DNA from: Actinotalea lenta
GTDB taxonomy: Bacteria; Actinomycetota; Actinomycetes; Actinomycetales; Cellulomonadaceae
Reading direction: 5' to 3'
Length of the DNA stretch: 64,000 bases
Assembly: GCF_030586465.1 (NCBI RefSeq)
Contig: NZ_JAUQYP010000001.1
Location: 1,033,400 to 1,097,399, forward strand
The notes beneath the pieces were generated by a model. The model ran no database searches. It had not been told where the DNA came from and saw nothing but the letters and a program-made list of their open reading frames with translations. The translations under genes were made by a program, and so were the position numbers. This document shows, piece by piece, positions 1 through 9,510 of the stretch; position 1 is the first letter of the stretch, and each line of letters opens with the position of its first letter.

Positions 1-1560
1 GACATGGTCGACGGTCTGCTTCCCGTGGTGGTCCCGGGGCACCGGCACCTGCTGCCCCGGACTGCCGCGACGGCACTGGTGTTCGTGTCGGTGGGACTCC
101 TGGTCGTCGCCCGGGGCATGCGTCGCGGACAGCGCCTCGCCTGGGGCTCGGCGATCGCGCTCCTCGTGGTCGCGGCGGTGCTCCACCTGGCCAAGGGACT
201 GGACGTGGAGGAGTCGCTGGTGTCCCTCGCGGCCGCGGGATGGCTCGCGACGCAGCGCGTCGCCTTCCCGGTGCTGCCCACCCGAGCGGCCGTGCGACGC
301 ACCCTGTGGCTCTCGGTCCCCGGCGTGGTGCTCGGCGGGGGAGTCGCCCTCGGCCTGAGCCTGCTGGTCCGCCACGAGGCGCGGGCGGCGGACGTCAGTG
401 CCCGGACGTTGCGCCTCGACCACCTGGTGAGCCCCATGGCGGTGGCGGCCGGGGTCTGCCTGCTCGTCGTGGGGCTATGGGTGCTCGTCGCGCCGCACGC
501 GGGTCACCGCCTGTCCCCGGCCGAGCACCACCTGGAGCGTGAACGGGTGCGCACCCTCGTGCGCCGGCACGGTGGGGGGACCCTGGACTACTTCGCGCTG
601 CGGGACGACAAGGACTGGTTCGTGGTCGGCGAGACGGTCGTGGCGCACACCGTCCGCGCCGGGGTGTGCCTCGTGTCCCCGGACCCGATCGGCCCACCGG
701 CCGAGCGCGTGGACGCCTGGGCCGACTTCCTGGCCCACGTCGAGGAACGGGGGTGGTCGCTCGCCGTGCTCGGTGCGTCCGCGCCGTGGGTCCCGGTCTA
801 CGAGGCCTCCGGGCTGCGCGCGGTGTACCTCGGTGACGAGGCGATCGTGGACTGCGCCGAGTTCAGCCTCGACGGCTCGGCTCGCAAGTCGCTGCGCCAG
901 GCCGTCGCGCGGGTCGCCAGGGCCGGCTACACCACCACCTTCGCGGACCCGGCCACCCTGGAGCCCCAGCTGCGTGAGCAGGTGCTCGCCCTGATGTCGG
1001 AGAGTCGCCGCGGCGAGGCTGAGCGTGGCTTCTCCATGACCCTGTCCCGCATGCTCGACCCCGACGACACCGATCTGGTGCTCGCCCTCACGACGCGTGC
1101 CGACGGGCGCCTGGACGGCTTCGTGCAGTGGGCGCCGGCGGAGTCCGTCCGCGGATGGTCACTGGACGTGATGCGCCGACGCACGGACGCCGACGACGTC
1201 CCCAACGGGGTGCTCGACGCCTGCATCGTGGCCAGCATCGCGGAGGTCGCGCGGCGCGGCGGAGGCGGCCTCGGTCTGAACTTCGCCGTGGGCCGCCAGG
1301 TGCTCGGCACGGCCGAGGCGGGTGCGTGGGCGAGCGTGACCCGGCCACTGCTGCAGCAGATGTCCGAGCGCACCCAGATGACCTCGCTGAGCCGGTTCAA
1401 CGACAAGTTCGGTCCCGACTGGGTGCCGCGCTACGTGGTCCTGGACGCCCCGGAGTTCGTCGCGACGCAGAGCCTGGTGATGGCCGGGGCCGAAGGGGTC
1501 ACCGAGATCCCGGTGATCGGCAGGTTCCTGCGTCCCGAGAGCCGTCGCACCGAGCCCTGA
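1..1560 (+). CDS. MprF/LysX-type phosphatidylglycerol lysyltransferase C-terminal part (DUF2156), 5' end outside window
   Basis: Membrane protein of the DUF2156 family, which transfers an aminoacyl group (usually lysine from Lys-tRNA) to phosphatidylglycerol and so reduces membrane negative charge. The visible 518 residues open with about four hydrophobic segments in the first 165 residues. A GNAT-like cytosolic domain follows, with the family blocks LDYFALRDDKDW near 195 and RFNDKFGPDWVPRY near 462-475. Full MprF proteins have more transmembrane helices, and the reading frame is open at the window edge, so the true start probably lies upstream; the Met at base 4 is only the first in view. 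It ends 4 bp before the convergent acs. The family call is firm, but the substrate (Lys, Ala or other) cannot be read from the sequence. Confidence 0.8.
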   Translation, partial: DMVDGLLPVVVPGHRHLLPRTAATALVFVSVGLLVVARGMRRGQRLAWGSAIALLVVAAVLHLAKGLDVEESLVSLAAAGWLATQRVAFPVLPTRAAVRRTLWLSVPGVVLGGGVALGLSLLVRHEARAADVSARTLRLDHLVSPMAVAAGVCLLVVGLWVLVAPHAGHRLSPAEHHLERERVRTLVRRHGGGTLDYFALRDDKDWFVVGETVVAHTVRAGVCLVSPDPIGPPAERVDAWADFLAHVEERGWSLAVLGASAPWVPVYEASGLRAVYLGDEAIVDCAEFSLDGSARKSLRQAVARVARAGYTTTFADPATLEPQLREQVLALMSESRRGEAERGFSMTLSRMLDPDDTDLVLALTTRADGRLDGFVQWAPAESVRGWSLDVMRRRTDADDVPNGVLDACIVASIAEVARRGGGGLGLNFAVGRQVLGTAEAGAWASVTRPLLQQMSERTQMTSLSRFNDKFGPDWVPRYVVLDAPEFVATQSLVMAGAEGVTEIPVIGRFLRPESRRTEP

Positions 1561-1564
1561 GGCG

Positions 1565-3583
1565 TCAGGTGCTGCTGCTCAGGCCCGTCGCGATCTGGTC
1601 CATCACCGACGAGTCGGCCAGCGTCGTCACGTCCCCGACGGTTCGGTGCTCGGCCACGTCCCGCAGCAGTCGCCGCATGATCTTGCCGGACCGGGTCTTG
1701 GGCAGCTCGGCGACCACCAGGATCGTGCGTGGCTTCGCGATCGGGCCGATCTGGGTGGTCACGTGCGCGCGCAGCTCGGCGGCGACGTCCGCGCCCTCGC
1801 CGACCTCGTCGACCCTGTCGCGGTACTCGGCCCGCAGGATGACGAACGCGACGACGGCCTGGCCGGTGGTCGCGTCCTGGGCGCCGACCACGGCGGCCTC
1901 CGCCACCATGGGGTGCGAGACCAGCGCCGACTCGATCTCCGTGGTGGACAGCCGGTGGCCCGAGACGTTCATGACGTCGTCGACCCGGCCGAGCAGCCAG
2001 ATGTCGCCGTCCTCGTCCTTCTTGGCGCCGTCCCCGGCGAAGTACATGCCGTCGAACCGGGACCAGTAGGTGTCCACGTAGCGCTGCTGGTCGCCCCAGA
2101 TGCCGCGCAGCATCGACGGCCACGGCTCGGTCAGGACGAGGTACCCGCCGGAACCGTTCGGTACCGGCTGCGCCATCTCGTCGACGACCTCGGCCGAGAT
2201 GCCGGGCAGCGGCGCCTGGGCCGAGCCGGGCTTGGTGGCCGTGACGCCGGGAAGGGGCGAGATCATGATGGCGCCGGTCTCGGTCTGCCACCAGGTGTCC
2301 ACGACGGGGGTGCGGTCGTCGCCGATCACGCGGCGGTACCACATCCACGCCTCCGGGTTGATCGGCTCACCGACCGATCCGAGCACGCGCAAGGACGACA
2401 GGTCGTACTGTGCGGGGAGCTCCTCACCCCACTTCATGCAGGTGCGGATGGCCGTGGGCGCGGTGTAGAGGATCGACACCCGGTACTTCTGGACGATCTC
2501 CCACCAGCGGCCCTGGTGCGGGGTGTCCGGCGTGCCCTCATAGATGACCTGGGTGGCGCCGTTGACCAGCGGGCCGTAGGTGACGTAGCTGTGCCCGGTG
2601 ATCCAGCCGACGTCGGCGGTGCACCAGTACACGTCGGTCTCGGGCTTCAGGTCGAACACGGTGAGGTGCGTGAACGCCGTCTGCGTGAGGTAGCCGCCGG
2701 TCGTGTGGAAGATCCCCTTCGGCTTACCCGTCGTACCGGAGGTGTACAGGATGAACAACGGGTGCTCGGCCTCGACGGGCACCGGGGTGTGCTGGTCGGA
2801 GGCGGCCTCGAGGGCCTCGTGCCACCACACGTCGCGCCCGTCGGTCCACTCCACCTCCTGGCCGGTGCGCCGCACCACGAGCACGTGGTGCACGCTGCTC
2901 TGGGCGCCGTGGTCCAACGGGCCGAGGGCGTCGGCGGCCCCACCGAGGGCCTCGTCGACGGCAGGCTTCAGGGCGCTCGCCTTGCCCTTGCGGTAGCCGC
3001 CGTCAGCCGTGATGACCAGGCTCGCCTGCGCGTCGTCGATCCTCGAGCGCAGCGCCTCGGCGGAGAAGCCTCCGAAGACCACCGAGTGGATGGCGCCGAT
3101 CCGCGCACAGGCGAGCATCGCTACGACGGCTTCGGGGATCATGGGCAGGTAGATCGCGACGCGATCGCCGGTACCAACGCCGAGCGCGAGCATCGCGTTC
3201 GCCGCCCGGGACACCTCGCGCTGGAGGTCGGCGTACGTGAGGGTGCGCGTGTCGCCGGGCTCACCTTCGAACAGAAGAGCCACCCGCTCGCCGCGGCCCT
3301 CCCGCACGTGCCGGTCCACGGCGTTCTCGCACGCGTTGAGCCGGCCGTCGGCGAACCACCGTGCGACCGGTGCGGCGGACCAGTCCAGGACCTCGGTGAA
3401 CGGCGTGTCCCAGGTCAGGAGGTTCCTGGCCTGCTCGGCCCAGAAGCTCAGCCGGTCCGCGGACGCCCAGGAGTACATCTCGGCGTGCGCGTTCGCCTGG
3501 GCACCGAACTCGGCGGTCGGCGGGAAACGCCGGTCCTCGGAGAGCAGGTTGTCCAGGGCGGGCTGATGGGAGGTGTCGGTCAC
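1565..3583 (-). CDS. acs: Acetyl-CoA synthetase (AMP-forming)
   Basis: Converts acetate, ATP and CoA into acetyl-CoA, AMP and PPi in the cytoplasm. The 672-residue length is close to the usual ~650. The AMP-binding signature YTSGTTGKPKG lies near residue 280, and the C-terminal PKTRSGKIMRR block carries the lysine (about 634) that is reversibly acetylated in this family. The WWQTETG adenylate-binding motif is also present. The GTG start is preferred because GGAG sits about 7 nt upstream (GGAGCTCTCGTG); the open frame reaches further upstream, but that part looks non-coding. It is convergent with the lysyltransferase. The PPi it releases can feed the pyrophosphatase and PpdK encoded further along. 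Confidence 0.96.
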   Translation of the reverse strand: MTDTSHQPALDNLLSEDRRFPPTAEFGAQANAHAEMYSWASADRLSFWAEQARNLLTWDTPFTEVLDWSAAPVARWFADGRLNACENAVDRHVREGRGERVALLFEGEPGDTRTLTYADLQREVSRAANAMLALGVGTGDRVAIYLPMIPEAVVAMLACARIGAIHSVVFGGFSAEALRSRIDDAQASLVITADGGYRKGKASALKPAVDEALGGAADALGPLDHGAQSSVHHVLVVRRTGQEVEWTDGRDVWWHEALEAASDQHTPVPVEAEHPLFILYTSGTTGKPKGIFHTTGGYLTQTAFTHLTVFDLKPETDVYWCTADVGWITGHSYVTYGPLVNGATQVIYEGTPDTPHQGRWWEIVQKYRVSILYTAPTAIRTCMKWGEELPAQYDLSSLRVLGSVGEPINPEAWMWYRRVIGDDRTPVVDTWWQTETGAIMISPLPGVTATKPGSAQAPLPGISAEVVDEMAQPVPNGSGGYLVLTEPWPSMLRGIWGDQQRYVDTYWSRFDGMYFAGDGAKKDEDGDIWLLGRVDDVMNVSGHRLSTTEIESALVSHPMVAEAAVVGAQDATTGQAVVAFVILRAEYRDRVDEVGEGADVAAELRAHVTTQIGPIAKPRTILVVAELPKTRSGKIMRRLLRDVAEHRTVGDVTTLADSSVMDQIATGLSSST

Positions 3584-3712
3584 GAGAGCTCCAGGCGCAA
3601 CGTCGTCGGTGCGGGCTGTCGGCGTACGACAAGCCGCCGTTCCTTCGGATGGTAGACGTGGACGCCCGCAGATGCGGACCAAAGTCCCGATCTGGTCTTG
3701 AGGGGTGCGGGG

Positions 3713-5011
3713 CTACCCGGCGGAACGGGCCCGCTCCGCGCGGGCCGCCTCCTCGGCGTCGGCGGCCTGGCGGCGGGCCTCCTCGGCCCGCGAAGCCTCC
3801 AGCCGCACCTGGGTCGCCAGCGCGGTGTGCTCGCCGAACAGGCGCCCGCGGCGGCGCGCCACGGCGGTGGCGATCCCGGCGACGAGCAGCACCAGCCCGA
3901 GGGCCAGCCACGTACCGCTCCACACGGAACCCGTGAGCTGGTCGACCGATGCGGGGCGGGTCGAGTACAGCGAGTCGATCCAGCTCTCGACCGTTCCGGG
4001 CCAGCCCAGGTACCAGACGCTGAGGCCGACCCCCCACAGCGCCCCTCCGGTGATCGGCACGGCGGGGGACCACACCCCCAGCGCCACGACGGCGACCAGC
4101 AGGACCAGGCCGACCACGAGGAGTGAGACGTCCCCGGCGTTCCAGGCTGCGTCGCCGAGGGGGTCGCGTCCGCCCTGCCGCACGAGGCCGACGCCCGTGA
4201 GCACGAGCGCGATCGGGGTGAGGAACAGTCCGACCAGCACGCCGAGCACGTGCCGTCCGGCCCCCGGGCGGGGCGGCAGCTCCGGGAGATCCGCCTGCTC
4301 CCTGCGCTGCGCTCGACGCCCGGCCGTCGGCGGCGGGGCGGGCGTACCGATCGGGGGAGCGACCGGCTGCGCCGCAGGGGCGGGGGGCAGCGTGGCCGTC
4401 GTGTCTGCGGTCGGCGGCATCGGCGCGGTGGCGTTCGGATCCGCGACGACCGGCGGCACCGACTCGGCAGGGGCGCCCATGGTCTCCGACGTGGGAACCC
4501 GGGTGACCGTGGGTGGATAGGGCCGCGGATGGGCGTGCTGCCCAGGACCGGCCTGGACCCCAGGTGCGCCCTCCGCGGACGGCGGCGCGTCGGCCGTCGT
4601 CTCGGCGTTCCCCGGGGGCGCCCACGGCGCTGCCTCAGGGGCGGTGGGCGGTGGGGTGGGCTCCGCGGCCGCGGGCTCGGCCGGTGCGGCGGGCTCGGCG
4701 GGTGCAGGGGTGGGCTCCTGGACCGGCGGCGCGGGTTCCGGCTCGGCTGTCGCGGGTTCCGGCTCGCCTGTCGCGGGCTCCGGCTCTGCTGTCGCGGGTT
4801 CCGGCTCTGCTGTGGGCTCGACGCCGGCCGCGGGCGGAGCCTGCGGTGCCGCACCGGGCGGCGGTGGCGGTGTCGAGGGCGCGGCCTCGTCCTGAGCCGC
4901 GACGTCTGGCTCGGTGGCCGGCTCGGGCGACTCCGGCGCCGCGCCGGAGTCCTCCGGTGCGGCATCCTGGCTGCGTTCGCGGTCGGCTGGCTCGTCGGTC
5001 GGCCCGGTCAT
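3713..5011 (-). CDS. Proline/alanine/glutamate-rich membrane protein of unknown function
   Basis: Not recognised as a named family. The first ~250 residues are an acidic low-complexity region dominated by Pro, Ala and Glu, including four TAEPEPA-type heptads encoded by a perfect-length 21-bp DNA repeat. Four hydrophobic segments follow (from about residue 260 to 400), beginning with HVLGVLVGLFLTPIALVLTG. The tail from about 405 is a charged, Ala/Glu/Arg-rich probable coiled coil (RLEASRAEEARRQAADAEE). Topology suggests a disordered cytoplasmic N-terminus and a short C-terminal helix. The ATG has GGGAGG 6-8 nt upstream, and a TAGGTT box lies about 28 nt before it. Proteins of this layout are common in actinobacteria, but no function should be assumed. 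Confidence 0.8.
   Translation of the reverse strand: MTGPTDEPADRERSQDAAPEDSGAAPESPEPATEPDVAAQDEAAPSTPPPPPGAAPQAPPAAGVEPTAEPEPATAEPEPATGEPEPATAEPEPAPPVQEPTPAPAEPAAPAEPAAAEPTPPPTAPEAAPWAPPGNAETTADAPPSAEGAPGVQAGPGQHAHPRPYPPTVTRVPTSETMGAPAESVPPVVADPNATAPMPPTADTTATLPPAPAAQPVAPPIGTPAPPPTAGRRAQRREQADLPELPPRPGAGRHVLGVLVGLFLTPIALVLTGVGLVRQGGRDPLGDAAWNAGDVSLLVVGLVLLVAVVALGVWSPAVPITGGALWGVGLSVWYLGWPGTVESWIDSLYSTRPASVDQLTGSVWSGTWLALGLVLLVAGIATAVARRRGRLFGEHTALATQVRLEASRAEEARRQAADAEEAARAERARSAG
4731..4814 (-). repeat. 21-bp tandem repeat, four copies, inside the Pro/Glu-rich coding region
   Basis: Four head-to-tail 21-bp units starting at 4731, 4752, 4773 and 4794, differing at one to three positions each. 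Because 21 is divisible by 3, copy-number changes keep the frame and would add or remove heptads (TAEPEPA/TGEPEPA) from the host protein. It is a coding minisatellite, not a CRISPR: there are no spacers. Confidence 0.9.
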
Positions 5012-5097
5012 GGGGCGCCTCCCTCGGCTCGTCGTGCCACGACCAACCTACTGCGAGGAGTGGCGGGCCCGCTTCCGGGCGCACCGGTCGCGCCCCG

Positions 5098-5898
5098 TCA
5101 GACCGTGGCGGCCTCACGCTCGGCGGGAGCGGTCCGGATGCCGACGCCGTAGGCCGCGCCCACCAGCAGCGCGCCCCCGATCGTGTTGCCGAGACCCACC
5201 GCCAGGAGGTTGCGGGCGAACTCTGCGACGGTGGCACCGGGCAGACCGCCGTACAGGCCGAGCGAGAAGGTGGTCATGTTGGCCACCACGTGCTCGAAGC
5301 CCGACGTGATGAACACCATGACGCACGCGACGATCACCATGATCTTGGCGACCTCGCCGGTCAGCCGGTTCGCGCACCACACCGCGAGGCACACGAGCAG
5401 GTTGCACAGGATGCCGCGGACCAGGAGCTGGCCGAACGGCTCCGCAGCCTTGTGCTCCACCATCGAGGCGAGCATCGCGCCGCCGGGCGTCCCCGGCGCG
5501 AGCACGCCGGAGGCGTGCACGAGACCGCCGAACGCCAGGGCGCCCAGCAGGTTCCCGCCGAGCGTGGCGAGCAGCACGCCACCGGCACGCCCCCACGTGA
5601 TCCGTCGCAGCATCGCGCCGTGCGTGAGGTACATCATCGACGACGTCGCCAGCTCGGCCCCGGCGATCACCACGAGGGTCAGGGCAACCCCGAACACCAG
5701 CCCGGAGACCAGCGGTGCAAACCCGGATCCCGCCGCGATCAGCGGCCCGGACGCCGTGGTCATGATGACCACGCCGATGCCGATGTAGGCCCCGGCCAGC
5801 ATGGTGCGGACCAGGAAGGTCCACCGCTGGGACAACAGCGCGGACTTGCCCGCCGCTGCGACGGACTGGCGGGCGACGTTCTCCTCGATGGTCAGCAC
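5098..5898 (-). CDS. Formate/nitrite transporter (FNT) family channel
   Basis: Integral membrane protein of 266 residues, the typical FNT length, with six predicted transmembrane segments. FNT channels are pentamers that pass small monovalent anions such as formate, nitrite, hydrosulfide, acetate or lactate. Family features visible are the N-terminal amphipathic stretch, the GAELATSS block after TM2, repeated glycine-rich half-helix loops (LGGNLLGALAFGGL), and GFEHVVANM, which carries the conserved central His/Asn. The GTG start is chosen because it begins the conserved LTIEEN region; an ATG at 5927 is out of frame. No formate-lyase or nitrite-reductase gene is nearby. The neighbouring malic enzyme and acs suggest organic-acid transport, but that is inference. 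Confidence 0.88.
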   Translation of the reverse strand: MLTIEENVARQSVAAAGKSALLSQRWTFLVRTMLAGAYIGIGVVIMTTASGPLIAAGSGFAPLVSGLVFGVALTLVVIAGAELATSSMMYLTHGAMLRRITWGRAGGVLLATLGGNLLGALAFGGLVHASGVLAPGTPGGAMLASMVEHKAAEPFGQLLVRGILCNLLVCLAVWCANRLTGEVAKIMVIVACVMVFITSGFEHVVANMTTFSLGLYGGLPGATVAEFARNLLAVGLGNTIGGALLVGAAYGVGIRTAPAEREAATV

Positions 5899-5919
5899 GC
5901 GGGGTAGCGTCCCGTAAGT

Positions 5920-5940
5920 CGTCCCATGAGCCGTGGGACG
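5920..5940 (-). terminator. Possible hairpin between malic enzyme and FNT gene
   Basis: Perfect 7-bp inverted repeat CGTCCCA/TGGGACG with a 7-nt loop, 39 bases downstream of the malic enzyme stop and 22 upstream of the FNT start. No T-run follows on either strand. It could be a weak intrinsic terminator or a processing structure, and its short stem makes this tentative. Confidence 0.35.
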
Positions 5941-5978
5941 AAAGCCTGGTCCGGGCCGTGGATGGTGTGACCGACGCG

Positions 5979-7418
<1,440 letters not shown>

Positions 7419-7529
7419 GGCGCCATTGTGCGCGGTTGCGGCGTCATGAGCAGGAGCGTCGCGAGGCTCGGGCGTGTTTGCGCGAGCGCGCCGGCTCGAC
7501 GACCCTCCGAGCGCTCCTATGGTGTCGCC

Positions 7530-8309
7530 ATGCGCCGCACCCCCCAGGACGACGTCGTCGCGTCGGTTCGCGACGCCTGCACGCGGCTGCGCTGGCACCC
7601 GGCCCTGCGCCGGGGCTGGGACGTCGCCCGGGTGGAGGCGGACGTGCGGGCTGCGTCGGCCGGGGCGGCGCTGGACGGGGCACGCGTGCCACCGGCCAGG
7701 GTCCGCGAGCTGGCCTCGGGTGCGTCGCCACAGGGTCCCGACGAGGCCGTCGCGCGGGCGGGCCTCCGGGTCCGGGCGGCCGTGACGCGGGGCTGGTCGG
7801 GCCCCACGGCACCGTTGCCGAAGGTCCCCCTCGGACAGCTCGTGGTGTCGCTGCACGTGGCGGCGGGGGGCGACGGCCGGCTCCGGGTCGCGGACCAGCC
7901 GGGGGACCTGCGCGGCCTGGGCGAGGCTCCGGTGGGACCGCGCCTGGGTGGCGCCCTCGTCGAGCTCGCGGACCTGGTGGGTGGGTCGGCCGGCACCTCA
8001 GGGCTGGAGACCGCCGCAGCGGCGCTCGCCCAGCTGAGCCTGCTGCGACCGTTCCGCGACCACAACGCGGTCGTGGCGAGGGCGGTGTTCCGGTGGGTCA
8101 CGATCACCTCGGGCCTGGACCCGTCCGGGCTGGCGATGCCCGAGGTCGCGTGGGCGCAGGACCCGCAGGGCTTCCTGGGCACCCTGGCGGGCGCCAGCAC
8201 GGCGGCGGGGTGGCGCCCCTGGGTCCAGCGGTGCGCCGACGCGCTGCTCGGGGGGGCACAGGCGGCCCACGTCGTCGCCGACGACGTCGCTGCGGGTCGG
8301 CTCACGTAG
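7530..8309 (+). CDS. Fic-fold protein with degenerate catalytic motif
   Basis: 259 residues. The C-terminal half resembles the Fic domain: a helix-rich region with LSLLRPFRDHNAVVARAVFRWV around 168-190 in place of the Fic signature HPFxxGNGRxxR. Aligned to it, the catalytic His is Arg, and the Gly, second Gly and Arg that bind the nucleotide phosphates are His, Ala and Val. AMP transfer is therefore unlikely, and the protein may be a binding or structural relative. Orthologues of this type are often annotated just as Fic family or 'oxidoreductase' in actinobacteria. A TATGGT box ends 6 nt before the ATG, suggesting a leaderless transcript. It ends 31 bp before a strong hairpin. Confidence 0.72.
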   Translation: MRRTPQDDVVASVRDACTRLRWHPALRRGWDVARVEADVRAASAGAALDGARVPPARVRELASGASPQGPDEAVARAGLRVRAAVTRGWSGPTAPLPKVPLGQLVVSLHVAAGGDGRLRVADQPGDLRGLGEAPVGPRLGGALVELADLVGGSAGTSGLETAAAALAQLSLLRPFRDHNAVVARAVFRWVTITSGLDPSGLAMPEVAWAQDPQGFLGTLAGASTAAGWRPWVQRCADALLGGAQAAHVVADDVAAGRLT

Positions 8310-8340
8310 CCGCGGTCGCGCGCGAAGCCGCCGCACAAAC

Positions 8341-8368
8341 CGACGGCGTTCCCGCAGGAACGCCGTCG
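8341..8368 (-). terminator. Strong 11-bp hairpin, likely terminator
   Basis: Perfect inverted repeat CGACGGCGTTC / GAACGCCGTCG with a 6-nt loop. Read on the minus strand it is followed by GTTTGTG, a partial T-tract; read on the plus strand no T-run follows. It can thus end a minus-strand transcript from the HAD side and possibly also the plus-strand Fic-like gene. It fits a bidirectional terminator between convergent genes. Confidence 0.65.
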
Positions 8369-8589
8369 TGACAGCGGCGGGGGACGAGTGATCAGGCGCT
8401 TCACGTCTTGCCGCAACGGGACAAGCCCGGTCGGCAGGTCCTCTCGAGGACTGGTCGAGCGTGGGTTGCTCGTCTCCCGCTGTGCTGTTGTACCTCTGTT
8501 GTACGCCTAGAACCTCGCGCTGGGAAGTCGTGCGGCGGCGCGCTGGCCCGCTCGGCGTCGGCGAGGTCCGAGGCCCGGGACCGGCACTC
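8369..8589. other. Gene-free stretch between convergent genes; possible 3' UTR or small RNA
   Basis: No credible coding frame on either strand. It holds a direct repeat TGTTGTAC at 8486-8493 and 8497-8504 (11-bp period), a CTAGAA-containing segment just after it, and a small imperfect dyad at the GGTCCTCTCGAGGACT core near 8438-8453. With the hairpin at 8341-8368 acting on the minus strand, this could be a long 3' UTR of the HAD gene or an independent minus-strand RNA of about 150 nt. No known RNA family could be assigned by eye. Confidence 0.4.
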
Positions 8590-9390
8590 TCAGCCGGTGG
8601 GACGGGCGTCGCGCCGCACGAGCCACGCGGCGACGCACACGCCGAGCAGCGCCGTGCCCACGATCGCCGCAGTGTGCCGGGCCCGAGGCAGTGGCAGTCG
8701 CAGGGCGACCGGCCGCGCGAACGTCGCGACCGACCAGCCACGGTCCTCGGCCATGCGGCGCAGCGCCCGGTCCGGGTTCACCACGGTGGGGTGCCCCACG
8801 AGCTCGAGCAACGGCAGGTCGGTGACCGAGTCCGTGTAGGCGTAGCTGTCCGTCAGGTCGTAGCCGTGGGCGAGCGCCAGCTCGCGCACCGCATCGGCCT
8901 TGTCCTGCCCGTAGGCGTAGAACTCCAGCTCGCCGGTGTACCGCCCGTCGCGCACCTGCATACGGGTGGCCACCACGTGCTGCGCGCCCAGCAGGTCGGC
9001 GATCGGCCGCACCACGTCCATGCCGGACGCGGAGGCGATCACGACGTCGTGCCCACGGGCGTGGTGGTCGTCGATGAGCGCGACGGCCTCGGCGTACACG
9101 GTCGGCGCGATCGCGGCGGCGAGGGTCTCCTCGACGATGCGGGCGACCGTCGCGACATCCCAGCCACGCACCATGGTCGACAGCGCGGAGCGCAGGCGTT
9201 CGGTCGCCGCCGCGTCCGCGTGCCCGAGCTCGAACGCGGCACGCGCGTAGGCCGCCCGCAGCATCGCGCGCCGGGTCAGCAGACCGCCGGCCCGGAACGG
9301 GCGTGACAGGGCCATCGCCGCAGGAGTGGCGATGATCGTCTTGTCCAGGTCGAACACGGCGGCGACCCGACGGGCGTCCTCGCTCGGCAC
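8590..9390 (-). CDS. HAD-superfamily phosphatase (SerB-like, subfamily IB) with C-terminal membrane anchor
   Basis: 266 residues. HAD motif I is FDLDKT near residue 13, with the nucleophilic Asp and the acid/base Asp two residues later. Motif II is the Ser in VIASASG, motif III the Lys in GQDKADA, and motif IV is YTDSVTDLP. This matches the phosphoserine-phosphatase-like group found next to ssd/tad genes in actinobacteria (Rv3661-type). The last ~26 residues form one hydrophobic helix (AAIVGTALLGVCVAAWLV) followed by a positively charged tail, so the enzyme is probably membrane-tethered. The GTG start is supported by TACCCT 6 nt upstream. It is divergent from ssd with 120 bp between them. The substrate is unknown. 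Confidence 0.85.
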   Translation of the reverse strand: MPSEDARRVAAVFDLDKTIIATPAAMALSRPFRAGGLLTRRAMLRAAYARAAFELGHADAAATERLRSALSTMVRGWDVATVARIVEETLAAAIAPTVYAEAVALIDDHHARGHDVVIASASGMDVVRPIADLLGAQHVVATRMQVRDGRYTGELEFYAYGQDKADAVRELALAHGYDLTDSYAYTDSVTDLPLLELVGHPTVVNPDRALRRMAEDRGWSVATFARPVALRLPLPRARHTAAIVGTALLGVCVAAWLVRRDARPTG

Positions 9391-9510
9391 GTGCCGAGGG
9401 TAACCGCGGCCGGGCTCGGCCGTCGTGCACGGCCGCGTTCGCCGGCACCCGTCCACAGGGCACGGGGTCGCTTCGGGCGGCCGGTGCCGGGCCCGGGCAG
9501 GCTCGTCCCT

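Noticed and set aside
1646-3655. 669-residue open frame on the plus strand across acs
   Set aside because: It mirrors acs on the opposite strand. Its product is rich in Arg, Gly, Val and His in the way GC-rich antisense frames are, and the acs motifs prove which strand is coding.
4731-4814. Short repeats considered as CRISPR
   Set aside because: Units are contiguous 21-mers inside a coding region with no spacers, leader or cas genes.
5899-5978. Extended start of the FNT gene from ATG 5927
   Set aside because: That ATG is not in frame with the transporter and soon meets a stop.
8310-8589. 6C small RNA family
   Set aside because: The locus is reminiscent, but no loop with six consecutive C is present on either strand; only a run of five.
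9391-9510. Longer N-terminus for the Ssd-like protein
   Set aside because: The added 40 residues are Arg/Pro-rich without sense, overlap the divergent promoter of the HAD gene, and the 9511 start has a -10-like box at the right distance.
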